The notes beneath the pieces are model-generated. The model made no database searches and was not told the origin of the DNA. It was given only the letters and a program-made list of their open reading frames with translations. From the NCBI GenBank assembly GCA_035247945.1, contig DATFHX010000029.1, positions 1-23,835 of the forward strand: 23,835 nucleotides of DNA, written 5' to 3'. The position numbers and the translations under genes are program-made. This DNA is from DATFHX01 sp035247945. Its GTDB lineage: Bacteria; Patescibacteriota; Saccharimonadia; Saccharimonadales; Saccharimonadaceae. How positions within the stretch are numbered: the first letter of the stretch is position 1; every line of letters begins with the position of its first letter. Shown here in pieces: positions 7,351 through 15,976 of the stretch.

Positions 7351-8586
7351 CTACGCCTTAAATCGACCCATAAACTTCGAAATAAATCCTGTTGCCTGCT
7401 TCACTGCCGCGCCACTCGATAGCTTCTGCGCATGTTGTACACGGCCGCCACCATCAGAATCAATAAGCATGAGACCAATTGCAGACGCAAACTGCGGCTC
7501 GTCCACATGTTCCACAACTCCGCCGTATCCAGATGACTTACCGATACGAGCTGCAAGCCCCAACTTTTCTTTCGTATATTCAGCAATTCCCTTTAGCTTC
7601 GCAGTCCCACCGGTCAATACAACCCCACTTGGAAGTTGGCCCGCCTTACCGGCGCGCTTTAGCTCTTTTGTGATCGCATCGAAAATTTCATCAAGGCGTG
7701 CCTCAACAATTTCATCAATATCTCCTGTGTTGAAGCGGTGAAGTTCTTTCTCATGCTTGATACTGACATCTTCTGCATCAGCTCTTGCAACCGCAGAAGC
7801 GTGCGCAAGCTTTACCTTCTCGGCAATCTCAGGGTCTGTCTTAAGACCAATAGCAAGATCATTTGTTATGGTCACACCACCGAATGGAATAACTGCGAGG
7901 TACTGAAGATCGCCTTCTTCAAAGATAGCAACGCTCGTCGTTGCTCCACCTAGGTCAACGACAGCAACGCCATTCTCGAGCTGTTGCTCACTTAAAACAG
8001 CACGCGCCGCTGCGAGTACTGAAGGGGTTACGGCATGTGTTTCCACCTTCGCCATCTCAGCCGCCTTATGAAGATTTGCAACATGTGGTGCGAGTGCAGA
8101 CACAATATTTGCGTTAATCTCAAGACGCGTTCCCGTCATTCCGAGTGGATCCTTAATGTTATCCTGACCATCAAGGCGATAGCTGTGCGGAACCACTTCC
8201 AAAATCTCGCGATTCGCAGGAACTTTTCCAACAGTGGCGACCTCTTCAATGCGAGCAAGGTCTTCGCTCGTGATCTCATGATCAGCTGCACCGACGGCAA
8301 TCATACCGTCCGCTTTCGTGCTGAGAATATGAGAACCGTTGATACTTACTGATGCAGCATTCACCTGATATCCGCTCATCCGCTCAGCTTCGCCAAGCGC
8401 ATCGTCAATCGCTTGGGCAGGGCCTGTTAAGTGCGCGACAACGCCTTTTCGCATGCCGCTATTCGGTGCTTGGCCCACCCCAACAATCGTTGGGGTACCA
8501 GTTGTCGTGTCAATATGTCCAACTACACAGCGAATTGTTGTTGTTCCAATATCAATGCCGACAGCATACCGAGAAGTTTCTTGCAT
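7351..8586 (-). CDS. ftsA: Cell division protein FtsA
   Basis: Actin-like ATPase that tethers FtsZ to the membrane. This 411-aa protein shows the phosphate-1 motif GIDIGTTTIRC (residues 9-19), the SHS2-containing 1C region (about 85-160), the phosphate-2 motif VVDLGGATTSVAIF (about 218-231) and the adenosine-loop VVLTGGTAKLKG (about 325-336). The C-terminus, GFISKFMGRFKA, is an amphipathic helix that would be the membrane-targeting sequence. ATG at 8586 is preceded by a -10 box but no Shine-Dalgarno, so the transcript may be leaderless. It heads the run ftsA-ftsZ-nrdR-thioredoxin-like-VKOR-acidic protein. No ftsQ or mur cluster genes adjoin it. Confidence 0.95.
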   Translation of the reverse strand: MQETSRYAVGIDIGTTTIRCVVGHIDTTTGTPTIVGVGQAPNSGMRKGVVAHLTGPAQAIDDALGEAERMSGYQVNAASVSINGSHILSTKADGMIAVGAADHEITSEDLARIEEVATVGKVPANREILEVVPHSYRLDGQDNIKDPLGMTGTRLEINANIVSALAPHVANLHKAAEMAKVETHAVTPSVLAAARAVLSEQQLENGVAVVDLGGATTSVAIFEEGDLQYLAVIPFGGVTITNDLAIGLKTDPEIAEKVKLAHASAVARADAEDVSIKHEKELHRFNTGDIDEIVEARLDEIFDAITKELKRAGKAGQLPSGVVLTGGTAKLKGIAEYTKEKLGLAARIGKSSGYGGVVEHVDEPQFASAIGLMLIDSDGGGRVQHAQKLSSGAAVKQATGFISKFMGRFKA

Positions 8587-8593
8587 AAAACCG

Positions 8594-8622
8594 ATTATAG
8601 CGCTTATGTGACCGTTTGTACA
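8594..8622 (-). promoter_or_regulatory. ftsA promoter, predicted leaderless
   Basis: Minus-strand TATAAT (8599-8594) lies 17 bases from TGTACA (8622-8617). Only 7 bases separate the -10 box from the ftsA ATG, so transcription should start at or beside the start codon. There is no room for a ribosome binding site. Confidence 0.65.
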
Positions 8623-8641
8623 GGGTACGAGTGCGTGAAAA

Positions 8642-8650
8642 TGCTATACT
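8642..8650 (+). promoter_or_regulatory. murI promoter, predicted leaderless
   Basis: Extended -10 TGCTATACT (8642-8650) ends 6 bases before the murI ATG. There is no Shine-Dalgarno and no clear -35. It is divergent from the ftsA promoter within a 70-base gap. Confidence 0.65.
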
Positions 8651-8656
8651 AAAACT

Positions 8657-9301
8657 ATGAAAATTGGCGTATTTGACAGTGGCATTGGCGGCGAAGCTGT
8701 AGCCAAATCTCTCGAGAGCGCATTCCCTAAAGCGACGATTATTACCGTTAACGATAAAGCCAATGTTCCCTATGGTGATAAATCATCAAAAGATGTTATT
8801 CGACTTACAGATACTGCCATCCAGCCGCTTCTCCAGGAGAAGTGTAGCATCATCATTCTTGCCTGCAACACCGCCACAGCGCTCGCAATTACCACTCTCC
8901 GTTCTCGCTATCCAAATCAAAAATTCATTGGCATCGAGCCAATGATCAAGACGGCGTCAGAGCTTACGAAATCCCACGTCATTGCAGCCTGCGCCACACC
9001 CGCAACGCTTGCTTCGGATCGCTACAAAAGTCTTATCAAAACGCATGGTCAGCATCTCACTATTATCGAGCCAGACTGCAGCAATTGGGCCTACATGATC
9101 GAACATGATCAAATTAACATTGATCAGATACGATCAACTGTTCAGAATATTCACAAGCAAGGAGCAGATGTTATCGTACTTGGCTGCACGCACTATCATT
9201 GGATCAAGGACCTTATTCTCCAAGCCGCAGGATCTTCAATTCAGGTAATCGAGCCCTCCGAAGCTATTGCAAGCCGAGTAAGGCATCTGATGGCATTATA
9301 A
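8657..9301 (+). CDS. murI: Glutamate racemase
   Basis: Interconverts L- and D-glutamate in the cytoplasm, supplying D-Glu for peptidoglycan. The Asp/Glu racemase two-cysteine mechanism is visible: Asp7-Ser8 in VFDSGIGG, Cys70 in ACNTATA, and Cys177 in LGCTHYHW, with the conserved VPYG at 37-40. At 214 aa it is shorter than the usual 250-290, with reduced C-terminal parts, but all key motifs are kept. The start is fixed by the -10 box just upstream. The end overlaps the convergent map gene by 6 bases. An aspartate racemase is less likely because the VPYGDKS and GCTHY pattern fits MurI. Confidence 0.92.
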   Translation: MKIGVFDSGIGGEAVAKSLESAFPKATIITVNDKANVPYGDKSSKDVIRLTDTAIQPLLQEKCSIIILACNTATALAITTLRSRYPNQKFIGIEPMIKTASELTKSHVIAACATPATLASDRYKSLIKTHGQHLTIIEPDCSNWAYMIEHDQINIDQIRSTVQNIHKQGADVIVLGCTHYHWIKDLILQAAGSSIQVIEPSEAIASRVRHLMAL

Positions 9302-10051
9302 GGTCGTAAGGATTTCTACACCATCTTCAGTAACAAGTACTGTATGCTCAAAATGAGCAGCAAGACTTCCGTCTGCAGTACGAATCGTCCAGCCATCACG
9401 ATCCGTCTTAATTCGCTCTTTACCAAGTGTCGCCATTGGCTCAATTGCGATCGTATCTCCAGGCTTTAAAAGAACACCCGTCCCTTTTCGCCCGTAATTC
9501 GGAACATCAGGTGGCATATGCATCTCTTCACCAACGCCATGTCCAACGAGTTCACGAATAATACCAAGTCTTCCATCGCGGAGTACTTTCTCTACGGCCG
9601 CACCAATGTCCCCTGTGTAGGTAGCGCCTTTAATCGCATCAATTCCAGCGTATAGGCTGCGCTCCGTGACATTCAGAAGATGCTTCTTAACACCAGTCGG
9701 TGCTTCGTCGACGATCATCGTAAACGCACTATCCGTCTTCATCCCTTTGTAGGTTATGACAAGATCAAAACTAACGATATCACCCTTTTCAAGTACATAT
9801 TCTGTTGGTATCCCATGGACAATTTCATCATTCGTACTGATACAGATGGTATTAGGAAAATTCACTTCAGGTGTTTTATATGTTGCAATAGCGCCATGAC
9901 GCTTCACTTCCTGTGCAACAAACGCGTCAATCTCCAGCTCCGACATTCCCGCAGTAACATAACCGCGAAGATCCTGATAAATGGTAGCAAGAATTTTGCC
10001 ACCTTCACGCATGGCCTGAATTTGTGCAGGTGTCTTTATGCGAGATTGCAT
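9296..10051 (-). CDS. map: Methionine aminopeptidase, type I
   Basis: Removes the N-terminal Met after deformylation. The 251-aa pita-bread fold is complete. The metal ligands are Asp96 (SFDLV), Asp107 (KTDSAF), His171 (GHGVGEEMHMPP), Glu204 (IEPM) and Glu235 (HFEHTV), with the substrate-side His79 in IVHG. It lacks an N-terminal SH3 or zinc extension, so it is type Ia. It starts inside the end of adk (16-base overlap), which indicates translational coupling. It works in sequence with the peptide deformylase encoded at 15977. Confidence 0.96.
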   Translation of the reverse strand: MQSRIKTPAQIQAMREGGKILATIYQDLRGYVTAGMSELEIDAFVAQEVKRHGAIATYKTPEVNFPNTICISTNDEIVHGIPTEYVLEKGDIVSFDLVITYKGMKTDSAFTMIVDEAPTGVKKHLLNVTERSLYAGIDAIKGATYTGDIGAAVEKVLRDGRLGIIRELVGHGVGEEMHMPPDVPNYGRKGTGVLLKPGDTIAIEPMATLGKERIKTDRDGWTIRTADGSLAAHFEHTVLVTEDGVEILTTL

Positions 10052-10581
10052 GCTTCTAGCTCATCCATAATACGGTCGTGAATCTGACCGACTGATCCAG
10101 TTCCATCGATATGCGCGATATTCACCCCCTGTTCGGTAAGGTAGGTAAGAATTGGATAGATCTCAGTCCTATAGATTTTCAATCGCTCATCAACAGCCTC
10201 AGGTGTGTCATCAACTCGTCCCCGAACTTCAATTCGCTTAAGAAGCTCGCTACGAGGCACTTCCAATACAATAACAAGTGCAATTGAGCGCTGGTGGTCA
10301 GGCTGGCTTTCGACGAGCCATTTTGCCTGCGAAAGTTGGCGAGGAAATCCATCAAGAATGACTCGGTCAATTTTTTTGGCGCGCCGAAGCGCGTCGCCCA
10401 TAAGGTGGTTAATCTTCTCAGGGGAGACGAGCTTGCCCGTCTGCATTTCCTTCAGTAATTCGATATCGTGCGTGTCGCGCAGTAGTTGACCCGCACTAAT
10501 CCATCTCCAGCCATTACGCGCAGCTAACAGCTGCCCTTGGACACTTTTTCCGGCGCCGGCAGGACCAAAAAATATGATCAT
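10036..10581 (-). CDS. adk: Adenylate kinase
   Basis: Catalyses AMP + ATP to 2 ADP. The 181-aa protein has the P-loop FGPAGAGKSVQG (residues 5-16), the AMP-site motif DGFPRQLSQAKW and the arginine-bearing RGRVDDTPEAVDERL. The LID is short and has no zinc cysteines, as in the small adenylate kinases. ATG is preceded by AAGGAG at 5-base spacing. It sits between yqeY and map. A different NMP kinase is possible but less likely given the GFPR and RVDDTPE motifs and the adk-map pairing common in bacteria. Confidence 0.93.
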   Translation of the reverse strand: MIIFFGPAGAGKSVQGQLLAARNGWRWISAGQLLRDTHDIELLKEMQTGKLVSPEKINHLMGDALRRAKKIDRVILDGFPRQLSQAKWLVESQPDHQRSIALVIVLEVPRSELLKRIEVRGRVDDTPEAVDERLKIYRTEIYPILTYLTEQGVNIAHIDGTGSVGQIHDRIMDELEACNLA

Positions 10582-10597
10582 GTCTTCTCCTTTTTGT

Positions 10598-11050
10598 TTA
10601 ACCTAGGATTTCTTTAACAATTCTAGCAAGTGTAGCGCCGTCGGCAGACGTTCCAACTTCCTGTTTTACCGCACCAATAACCTGTCCCATAGCAGTAGTC
10701 CCACTAACGCCTAGATCAGTCACCTTTTTTGCAACAATCTCACGGAGCTCTTCTTCTGTGAGCTGTTTAGGAAGATATTTTTTTAGAATCTCAGATTCTT
10801 TCTCTTCGGTCTCAGCAAGTTCCGGTCGTCCACCTTGTCGATAGAGAGTCGCACTTTCGCCGCGCTTTTTCACTTCTTTTGCAATCAGTTGCTCGATAGC
10901 TGCATCGTCGATGCCCTCATCGCGAAGACCTTTAGCAACCTCTTCGTTCAAGATGACCGCCTTTAGACCACGTAATACATCCGCAACAAAACGATCGCCG
11001 CCCAAAAGAGCGGCCTTTAAATCGTATGTAATGCGCTGCTTAAGCGCCAT
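10598..11050 (-). CDS. GatB/YqeY domain protein
   Basis: This 150-aa protein matches the stand-alone YqeY family, whose fold resembles the tRNA-binding tail of the GatB subunit of the Asp/Glu-tRNA amidotransferase. Characteristic stretches are LRGLKAVILNEEVAK, an ETEEKESEILKKYLPKQLTEEEL-type region (about residues 80-103), and the C-terminal MGQVIGAVKQEVG with ADGATLARIVKE. Its biochemical role is not known. It starts 3 bases after rpsU ends; rpsU-yqeY linkage is common in bacteria. Confidence 0.93.
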   Translation of the reverse strand: MALKQRITYDLKAALLGGDRFVADVLRGLKAVILNEEVAKGLRDEGIDDAAIEQLIAKEVKKRGESATLYRQGGRPELAETEEKESEILKKYLPKQLTEEELREIVAKKVTDLGVSGTTAMGQVIGAVKQEVGTSADGATLARIVKEILG

Positions 11051-11053
11051 TAG

Positions 11054-11269
11054 CTAGCGAATCCCCAAACGGGCTTTAGCTAACTTGTCAGCCTTACGCT
11101 CTTTGCGAATAATCGCTTTTTCACGACGCTCAGTCTTGCTTAGCTGGCGTGAGACGCGCATAGAGGCTTTAGCCTTTGCAAGCTTTCCACTCTGCAAAAG
11201 GCGGCGGTTGAAGCGACGAATGATGTTTTCGTTTGCTTCTCGTTCATCTTTACGTGTTACTAATACCAT
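11054..11269 (-). CDS. rpsU: 30S ribosomal protein S21
   Basis: A small, very basic protein near the anti-Shine-Dalgarno end of 16S rRNA. I chose the internal ATG at 11269 (71 aa, MVLVTRKDEREANENIIRRF). Family members start at this point, and a strong promoter lies 11 bases upstream, inside any longer form. Upstream ATGs at 11281 and 11308 would overlap that promoter. There is no Shine-Dalgarno before 11269, so it is predicted to be nearly leaderless. It heads rpsU-yqeY-adk-map. It ends TAG. Confidence 0.93.
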   Translation of the reverse strand: MVLVTRKDEREANENIIRRFNRRLLQSGKLAKAKASMRVSRQLSKTERREKAIIRKERKADKLAKARLGIR

Positions 11270-11279
11270 ATCAAGAGTC

Positions 11280-11308
11280 ATTATAACAGGGATATGCCGC
11301 AAAGACAA
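11280..11308 (-). promoter_or_regulatory. rpsU operon promoter
   Basis: Minus-strand TTGTCT (11308-11303), a 17-base spacer and TATAAT (11285-11280) with the extended TGT in front. The start is predicted about 4 bases before the rpsU ATG. The -35 nearly touches the recJ stop codon. Confidence 0.75.
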
Positions 11309-11311
11309 GTA

Positions 11312-12943
11312 CTACACTAACTCTAAGTGCAGGAGTCGACCCTCGATAGACCGACGACCCTGCCACTCGTTTAGGGTTGGTTGATACCATACCGAGACCC
11401 GGTCTCCCGGATTGACGAAAAAGTGCTCGGGTGCATTAAAGGCAAGAAACTGCATAGCCAAACCAGTCCCCGCTTGAGAAAGTTCAATTTTAATGTGCTG
11501 AGCATCCGCCCCCATCCGGCGTACATTAAGCACCAGAAGTGCATCGCTCCGAAGAACCGGTTCTGCGTTTCCATTGCCAAAAGGTTCTAGAGCCGCAAGT
11601 TGGTCGAGTAGCTCCTCGTTAACGTCTCCGAGTACCCTCACAACAACATCCTCCTTCGGAAGAAGTAGGCTTGCTTGATTGAATAACTTTTTTGAACGAT
11701 AAAACTCATTCACTCTAGCGCGAAAGAGAGGAATATTTTCCGTAAGGAGTGTGACACCGGCAGCCAGCTTGTGACCCCCGCCCTTAATTATAAGATCATC
11801 ACTAGCCCTAATTGCATCAGCCGCACTAAAGTCCCCGTAACTACGAGCCGATCCTTTGCTTTCTACCCCCATCTCCTGCAGTACATAGGTGGGCTTCTTA
11901 TATTTCTCAAGTAGCTTGGCAGCTACGATTCCAATAATTCCATGATTCCAATCAGGGTGACTCACTACAAGCACTGGGTCATTGGCATATAGTTCGGCTT
12001 GCTGGATTGCAGCCTTAAAAATCACATCCTGATCAGCTCTTCTTGCCATATTTAACTGATCGAGCTGTTGCGCTTTTTCAAGCGCTTCCATCGAATCAGT
12101 CGCTCGCAGCATATCGAGAGCATACTGAGCTGTCTCCAATCTTCCTGCTGCATTCATTCGCGGCCCCAAACCAAACCCTAGGTGCCGTGCATTGATCGTA
12201 GCCGGATCTACTCCCGCCACAGCCATGAGTGCTTTTAGACCTGCTCTCCGAGTCTTAGAGAGCACTTTAAGGCCCCAATAGACATTGGCTCGATTTTCAT
12301 CAACTAACGTGACCACATCACATACCGTTCCAAGCGCAACAAGATCAAGGAGCCACTTCTCCTGCCCTATATCGAGTCCATCAAGACGTGTCTGCAATGC
12401 CTGCACGAGTTTAAAAGCGACACCCACGCCCGCAAGGTCAATAAACGGATACGAATGGTCTGGTCGCTTCGGATTAATCACTGCGATCGCAGGAGGCTGC
12501 ACAGGAGCGACATTATGGTGATCGGTCACGATTACATCAACACCAAGGTCACCCGCGCGAATAATTTCTTTCTCACTAAGGCTTCCACAGTCAACCGTAA
12601 CAATTAATGTGGCGCCCGTTGCTGCAATCTTCTCAACGGCATCAACTGTCAGACCGTACCCTTCGACAAAACGGTTTGGAATGAATGAAGTAACATTCTT
12701 AAATCCAAATGATTCAAACGCATCAAGAAGTACTGTTGTAGCCGTTAATCCGTCGATATCATAGTCGCCATAGATCGTAATCGACTCCTGACGGCTCCGT
12801 GCCTCTACAAGCCGATCCACAGCCGCCGCCATATCAGGCAATAGAAATGGATCATGCCTATCATCATATTGAGGCGACAAAAAGCGCTCGCGCGCCGCGC
12901 CCTCTAGCCCCCTCGATGCAAGAATTTGATCAAAAAGTGTCAT
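11312..12943 (-). CDS. recJ: Single-stranded-DNA exonuclease RecJ
   Basis: A DHH-superfamily 5'-3' exonuclease acting in recombination and repair. In 543 aa the motifs are in order: IYGDYDIDGLTA (57-68), VTVDCG (115-120), VTDHHNVAP (139-147), GPRMNAAGRLE (about 265-275), then the DHHA1 part with HPDWNHGIIGIVAAKL and GGGHKLAAG, and a C-terminal OB-like region with LEPFGNGNAEPVL. The start codon overlaps the stop of the winged-helix gene (TAATG), so the two are coupled. Length and motifs are normal. Confidence 0.96.
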   Translation of the reverse strand: MTLFDQILASRGLEGAARERFLSPQYDDRHDPFLLPDMAAAVDRLVEARSRQESITIYGDYDIDGLTATTVLLDAFESFGFKNVTSFIPNRFVEGYGLTVDAVEKIAATGATLIVTVDCGSLSEKEIIRAGDLGVDVIVTDHHNVAPVQPPAIAVINPKRPDHSYPFIDLAGVGVAFKLVQALQTRLDGLDIGQEKWLLDLVALGTVCDVVTLVDENRANVYWGLKVLSKTRRAGLKALMAVAGVDPATINARHLGFGLGPRMNAAGRLETAQYALDMLRATDSMEALEKAQQLDQLNMARRADQDVIFKAAIQQAELYANDPVLVVSHPDWNHGIIGIVAAKLLEKYKKPTYVLQEMGVESKGSARSYGDFSAADAIRASDDLIIKGGGHKLAAGVTLLTENIPLFRARVNEFYRSKKLFNQASLLLPKEDVVVRVLGDVNEELLDQLAALEPFGNGNAEPVLRSDALLVLNVRRMGADAQHIKIELSQAGTGLAMQFLAFNAPEHFFVNPGDRVSVWYQPTLNEWQGRRSIEGRLLHLELV

Positions 12944-13242
12944 TAAATATCAGCAGTAGGACGCTTAGGACGACTTGCCTGCTGCTGTGATTTAATCACA
13001 ATACTCTGTAGCTCTTTAAAGATTGGGAACTGCTTGTTGGTTGAATAGATCTTTGTATTTCCCTGCTTTTCACTAGTAAGGAATCCAACCTTTTCAAGAC
13101 GCTTAAGCTCACGCTGGATGTTACCCGGATCTTCCTTAATCAATTTAGCAAGCCCTCGCACGTGGGTGTGGAAGTCAGGATATTTCGCATACACAACGAC
13201 TATTTTTCGTCGTACGCGAGATGTAATGAAAACGTCTAGCAT
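12943..13242 (-). CDS. Winged-helix DNA-binding protein
   Basis: The 99-aa protein has an ArsR/MarR-like winged-helix pattern. VRGLAKLIKEDPGNIQRELKRLEKVG (26 residues at about 28-53) is a helix-turn-helix, and FLTSEKQGNTKIYSTN is the wing. A basic tail (SRPKRPTADI) follows. No metal or ligand site is evident. It is cotranscribed with recJ and overlaps its start by one base, so it may regulate its own operon. A good AAGGGGAG site precedes the ATG. The exact family and target are unknown. Confidence 0.85.
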   Translation of the reverse strand: MLDVFITSRVRRKIVVVYAKYPDFHTHVRGLAKLIKEDPGNIQRELKRLEKVGFLTSEKQGNTKIYSTNKQFPIFKELQSIVIKSQQQASRPKRPTADI

Positions 13243-13280
13243 ATCTCCCCTTGTTTAACTCTGCTCATTCGTTGCTTTTT

Positions 13281-13309
13281 ATTCTACACTTTTCCAGAGA
13301 AATTTTCAA
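13281..13309 (-). promoter_or_regulatory. Promoter of the winged-helix/recJ operon
   Basis: Minus-strand TTGAAA (13309-13304), a 17-base spacer and TAGAAT (13286-13281). Each box is one base off consensus. The predicted leader is about 30 nt and includes a Shine-Dalgarno site. Confidence 0.75.
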
Positions 13310-13314
13310 CTTTT

Positions 13315-13971
13315 CTAACGCCAATTCAGAACGATTTGATTGATCTTCGCGATCGTTTCTTCATGGGATGGAATGTCATTTTGCTCATAATAATGATTGA
13401 TCCCCATGAAGTTTTCTTTCACGTCAAGGACGTGTAGTTCATCAGCCAGCATGTGCATTTTATCGACGGCCACAATAGTCGCTATAGGCGTTGCAACAAC
13501 GAGTTTCTTAATACGAATCGGCTTAAGAAAATCGACTGCGACGTCAAGCGACACGCCGCTATCAAGACCATCTGCAACAAGTATTACCACATGGTCGCGC
13601 AACATGTCATTATCTATGATACCACCATCTCCGAGTAGTCGATTCATCTTTTGAAAAGCCTCTCGCTTCTTTTCTTCCAGATATCCATGAAACTCAGAAG
13701 AGTACTCTTCAATCTCCCCGGCACTAAACATTCCGTTGTATGTAAAATTGCCATTTTGGGATACGCCACCAAAATTCATACTTTCGCCAGGTACTGCAAT
13801 ATCTTCTATGAGAAGCATTGTCAGAATACAGTGAAGCGCGCTCGCAATCTGCTCCCCTACCTGGACTGCCCCATCGCTGAGAGCAACGACTGCACAGTTT
13901 TCATACCGATACCGCTCCACAAGCATATTGGCAAGAAGCTGTCCTGCCTGTGCCCTATTCTCAAAATACAT
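13315..13971 (-). CDS. Phosphoribosyltransferase-fold protein (COG1926-like)
   Basis: In this 218-aa protein the start (FENRAQAGQLLANML) is typical of the predicted phosphoribosyltransferases of COG1926. The PRPP-loop region is HVVILVADGLDSGVSLDVAV (residues 127-146). The second acidic residue of the usual DD pair is replaced (VADGLDSG instead of VDDGLATG), so catalysis is uncertain. A central helical insert (about 88-115) is rich in Lys/Glu. The substrate is unknown. It is divergent from priA and shares a 29-base gap with overlapping -10 boxes. Confidence 0.75.
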   Translation of the reverse strand: MYFENRAQAGQLLANMLVERYRYENCAVVALSDGAVQVGEQIASALHCILTMLLIEDIAVPGESMNFGGVSQNGNFTYNGMFSAGEIEEYSSEFHGYLEEKKREAFQKMNRLLGDGGIIDNDMLRDHVVILVADGLDSGVSLDVAVDFLKPIRIKKLVVATPIATIVAVDKMHMLADELHVLDVKENFMGINHYYEQNDIPSHEETIAKINQIVLNWR

Positions 13972-13985
13972 ATATCCAGTTTAGC

Positions 13986-13993
13986 AGTATACT
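13986..13993. promoter_or_regulatory. Overlapping divergent -10 boxes (phosphoribosyltransferase-like gene / priA)
   Basis: The 8-base palindrome AGTATACT gives TATACT on both strands (plus 13988-13993, minus 13991-13986). The plus-strand box ends 7 bases before the priA ATG, predicting a leaderless mRNA. The minus-strand box ends 14 bases before the other ATG. The two promoters cannot be occupied at once. Confidence 0.6.
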
Positions 13994-14000
13994 GTAAGAT

Positions 14001-15941
14001 ATGCACTACTACGAGGTGGCTCCAAATCAGATTGTTCGCGCGTCGAGCAATTCTTTTACCTACAGTTCAACCCATGCTCTAAGTGTGGGTCAACTCGTAC
14101 GTATAGAAGTAGGAAAGAAATCTTTAGTGGGTCTTGTCATAAAGAAGGTCGCCAAACCTTCCTATGACACAAAAACCATCGCCGAAGTTCTGGATGCTCG
14201 CCCACTTCCTGTCCAACTCATTAACGCTGCAGTATGGATGTCATCCTATTACAACACCCACCTAGCCACCGTACTTCAGACTATCCTTCCACGTGGGCTC
14301 ACAAAAAATCGTAGAACCACCCCCAAGAAAGGTAGGGAAACAGTACGGGAGAGAACAAATTTTGTGCTCAATAATGAGCAGCAAGAAGCCGTTGATACAA
14401 TCGAGTCCTCCACACCTGGAACTTCATTACTCCATGGCATTACTGGATCTGGCAAGACACATGTATACATTGAACTCGCAAAACGAGCACTAGGTCGTGG
14501 TGAATCCGTCATCATGCTGGTACCAGAGATTTCTCTCACGTCGCAACTAGTTGACGAATTCTCACACCATTTCGACAACATCCTGCTCTCCCACTCGAAA
14601 CAGACCGAATCCTTTCGTCATCAAACATGGACTGAGGTCCTTATGAGTGATCAGCCTCGTATCGCCATTGGACCACGGTCTGCGCTCTTTCTTCCACTCA
14701 AAAAGATAGGTGTGATCCTAATCGATGAGGCACACGAGCCAAGCTTTAAACAGGAGCAGTCCCCTCGCTATTCTGCGCTACGAACAGCAAGCGTTCTCGC
14801 GAGCCAGCATAGAGCAAAGCTTGTTCTGGGAAGCGCCACCCCCTCCGTCGCCGACTACTATCTTGCAGAACAGGCGAAGCGCCCTATCGTTTCGATGAAC
14901 CACAAAGCAAGACAAGATGCTCAACCTCCATCAGTTCATGTCGTTGATATGACAAAACGCGAGGGCTTCAAGCGTCACCGTTTTCTTTCGAACACATTTT
15001 TAGATCAGGCAGAAGAGGTTCTTGCATCAGGCAACCAAGTCCTTGTTTTTCATAACCGCCGAGGCACAACGACAACAACTCTATGCGAAAACTGCGCATG
15101 GTCTGCGACATGCCCACGATGCTTCACGCCTATGACGCTCCACGGTGACAAGCACCATTTGCGTTGCCACATTTGCGGTCACACTGAGAATATCCCCACC
15201 TCCTGCCCTGTTTGTCGCGCAGTCGATATTGTCCATAAAGGTATAGGTACAAAGCTCATTGAGTCTGAAATCCAAAGACTCTTTCCAAATAAGGTAGTCG
15301 CTCGCTTCGACGGCGACACTTCAGATAGCGAAACAGTGGAGCAACGTTATAACGAGCTCTATAACGGATCGATTGATATCATCGTAGGTACACAGGTTAT
15401 TGCGAAAGGACTCGACCTTCCTAAACTACGAGTCGTTGGCGTACTACAGGCAGATGCAGGACTTAGCCTCCCTGACTACGGTGCAAGTGAGCGCACGTTT
15501 CAACTTCTCGCCCAAGTTATTGGTCGCGTCGGCCGATCAAATCATCAAACATCCGTGATTGTACAAACATACCAGCCAACTCACCCAGCAATCGAAGATG
15601 GCGTAAAACAAGACTACGAAAGCTTCCTGGAAGCCACCCTTAACGAGCGTAAAAGAGAGAATTTTCCACCTTTTACGCATCTCCTCAAACTAACAACAAC
15701 GTACAAAACCGAGGCTGCAGCGGTTAAAAATGCCCAGAAACTCGTTTCAGTTTTACGAAAAGAGTGCCCAGAAACTGTTGAACTGCTCGGCCCAGCCCCT
15801 GCATTTTACGAGAGACAGCATGGATCATATCGATGGCAGATTATCCTCAAGTCGCCAATTAGAGCTGATCTTATCAACGCCCTGTCCCATCTTCCACCAA
15901 CAAACTGGCAGTACGAGCTGGATCCGATTAGCCTACTATAA
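14001..15941 (+). CDS. priA: Primosomal replication-restart helicase PriA
   Basis: An ATP-dependent 3'-5' helicase that reloads the replisome at stalled forks. It is complete at 646 aa. A 3'-DNA-binding domain (1-100) is followed by Walker A GITGSGKT (146-153), DEAH (242-245), LGSATPS, and two zinc-binding clusters made of CENC, CPRC, CHIC and CPVC (about 363-410). Helicase motifs include GTQVIAKGLDLP and QVIGRVGRS. The start codon lies 7 bases after a -10 box, with no Shine-Dalgarno. It heads a plus-strand run with def and fmt, although def has its own promoter. A priA-def-fmt order is common in bacteria. Confidence 0.96.
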   Translation: MHYYEVAPNQIVRASSNSFTYSSTHALSVGQLVRIEVGKKSLVGLVIKKVAKPSYDTKTIAEVLDARPLPVQLINAAVWMSSYYNTHLATVLQTILPRGLTKNRRTTPKKGRETVRERTNFVLNNEQQEAVDTIESSTPGTSLLHGITGSGKTHVYIELAKRALGRGESVIMLVPEISLTSQLVDEFSHHFDNILLSHSKQTESFRHQTWTEVLMSDQPRIAIGPRSALFLPLKKIGVILIDEAHEPSFKQEQSPRYSALRTASVLASQHRAKLVLGSATPSVADYYLAEQAKRPIVSMNHKARQDAQPPSVHVVDMTKREGFKRHRFLSNTFLDQAEEVLASGNQVLVFHNRRGTTTTTLCENCAWSATCPRCFTPMTLHGDKHHLRCHICGHTENIPTSCPVCRAVDIVHKGIGTKLIESEIQRLFPNKVVARFDGDTSDSETVEQRYNELYNGSIDIIVGTQVIAKGLDLPKLRVVGVLQADAGLSLPDYGASERTFQLLAQVIGRVGRSNHQTSVIVQTYQPTHPAIEDGVKQDYESFLEATLNERKRENFPPFTHLLKLTTTYKTEAAAVKNAQKLVSVLRKECPETVELLGPAPAFYERQHGSYRWQIILKSPIRADLINALSHLPPTNWQYELDPISLL

Positions 15942-15956
15942 TACCGTTGTCATATC

Positions 15957-15965
15957 TGTTATACT
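15957..15965 (+). promoter_or_regulatory. def promoter
   Basis: Extended -10 TGTTATACT lies between priA and def. The predicted start is about 5 bases before the def ATG. There is no Shine-Dalgarno and no clear -35 at the usual spacing. Confidence 0.6.
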
Positions 15966-15976
15966 GGTAAAAGATA

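Noticed and set aside
11054..11308. 84-codon form of rpsU
   Set aside because: The extra N-terminus contains the -10 box and is not like S21. The ATG at 11269 matches the family start.
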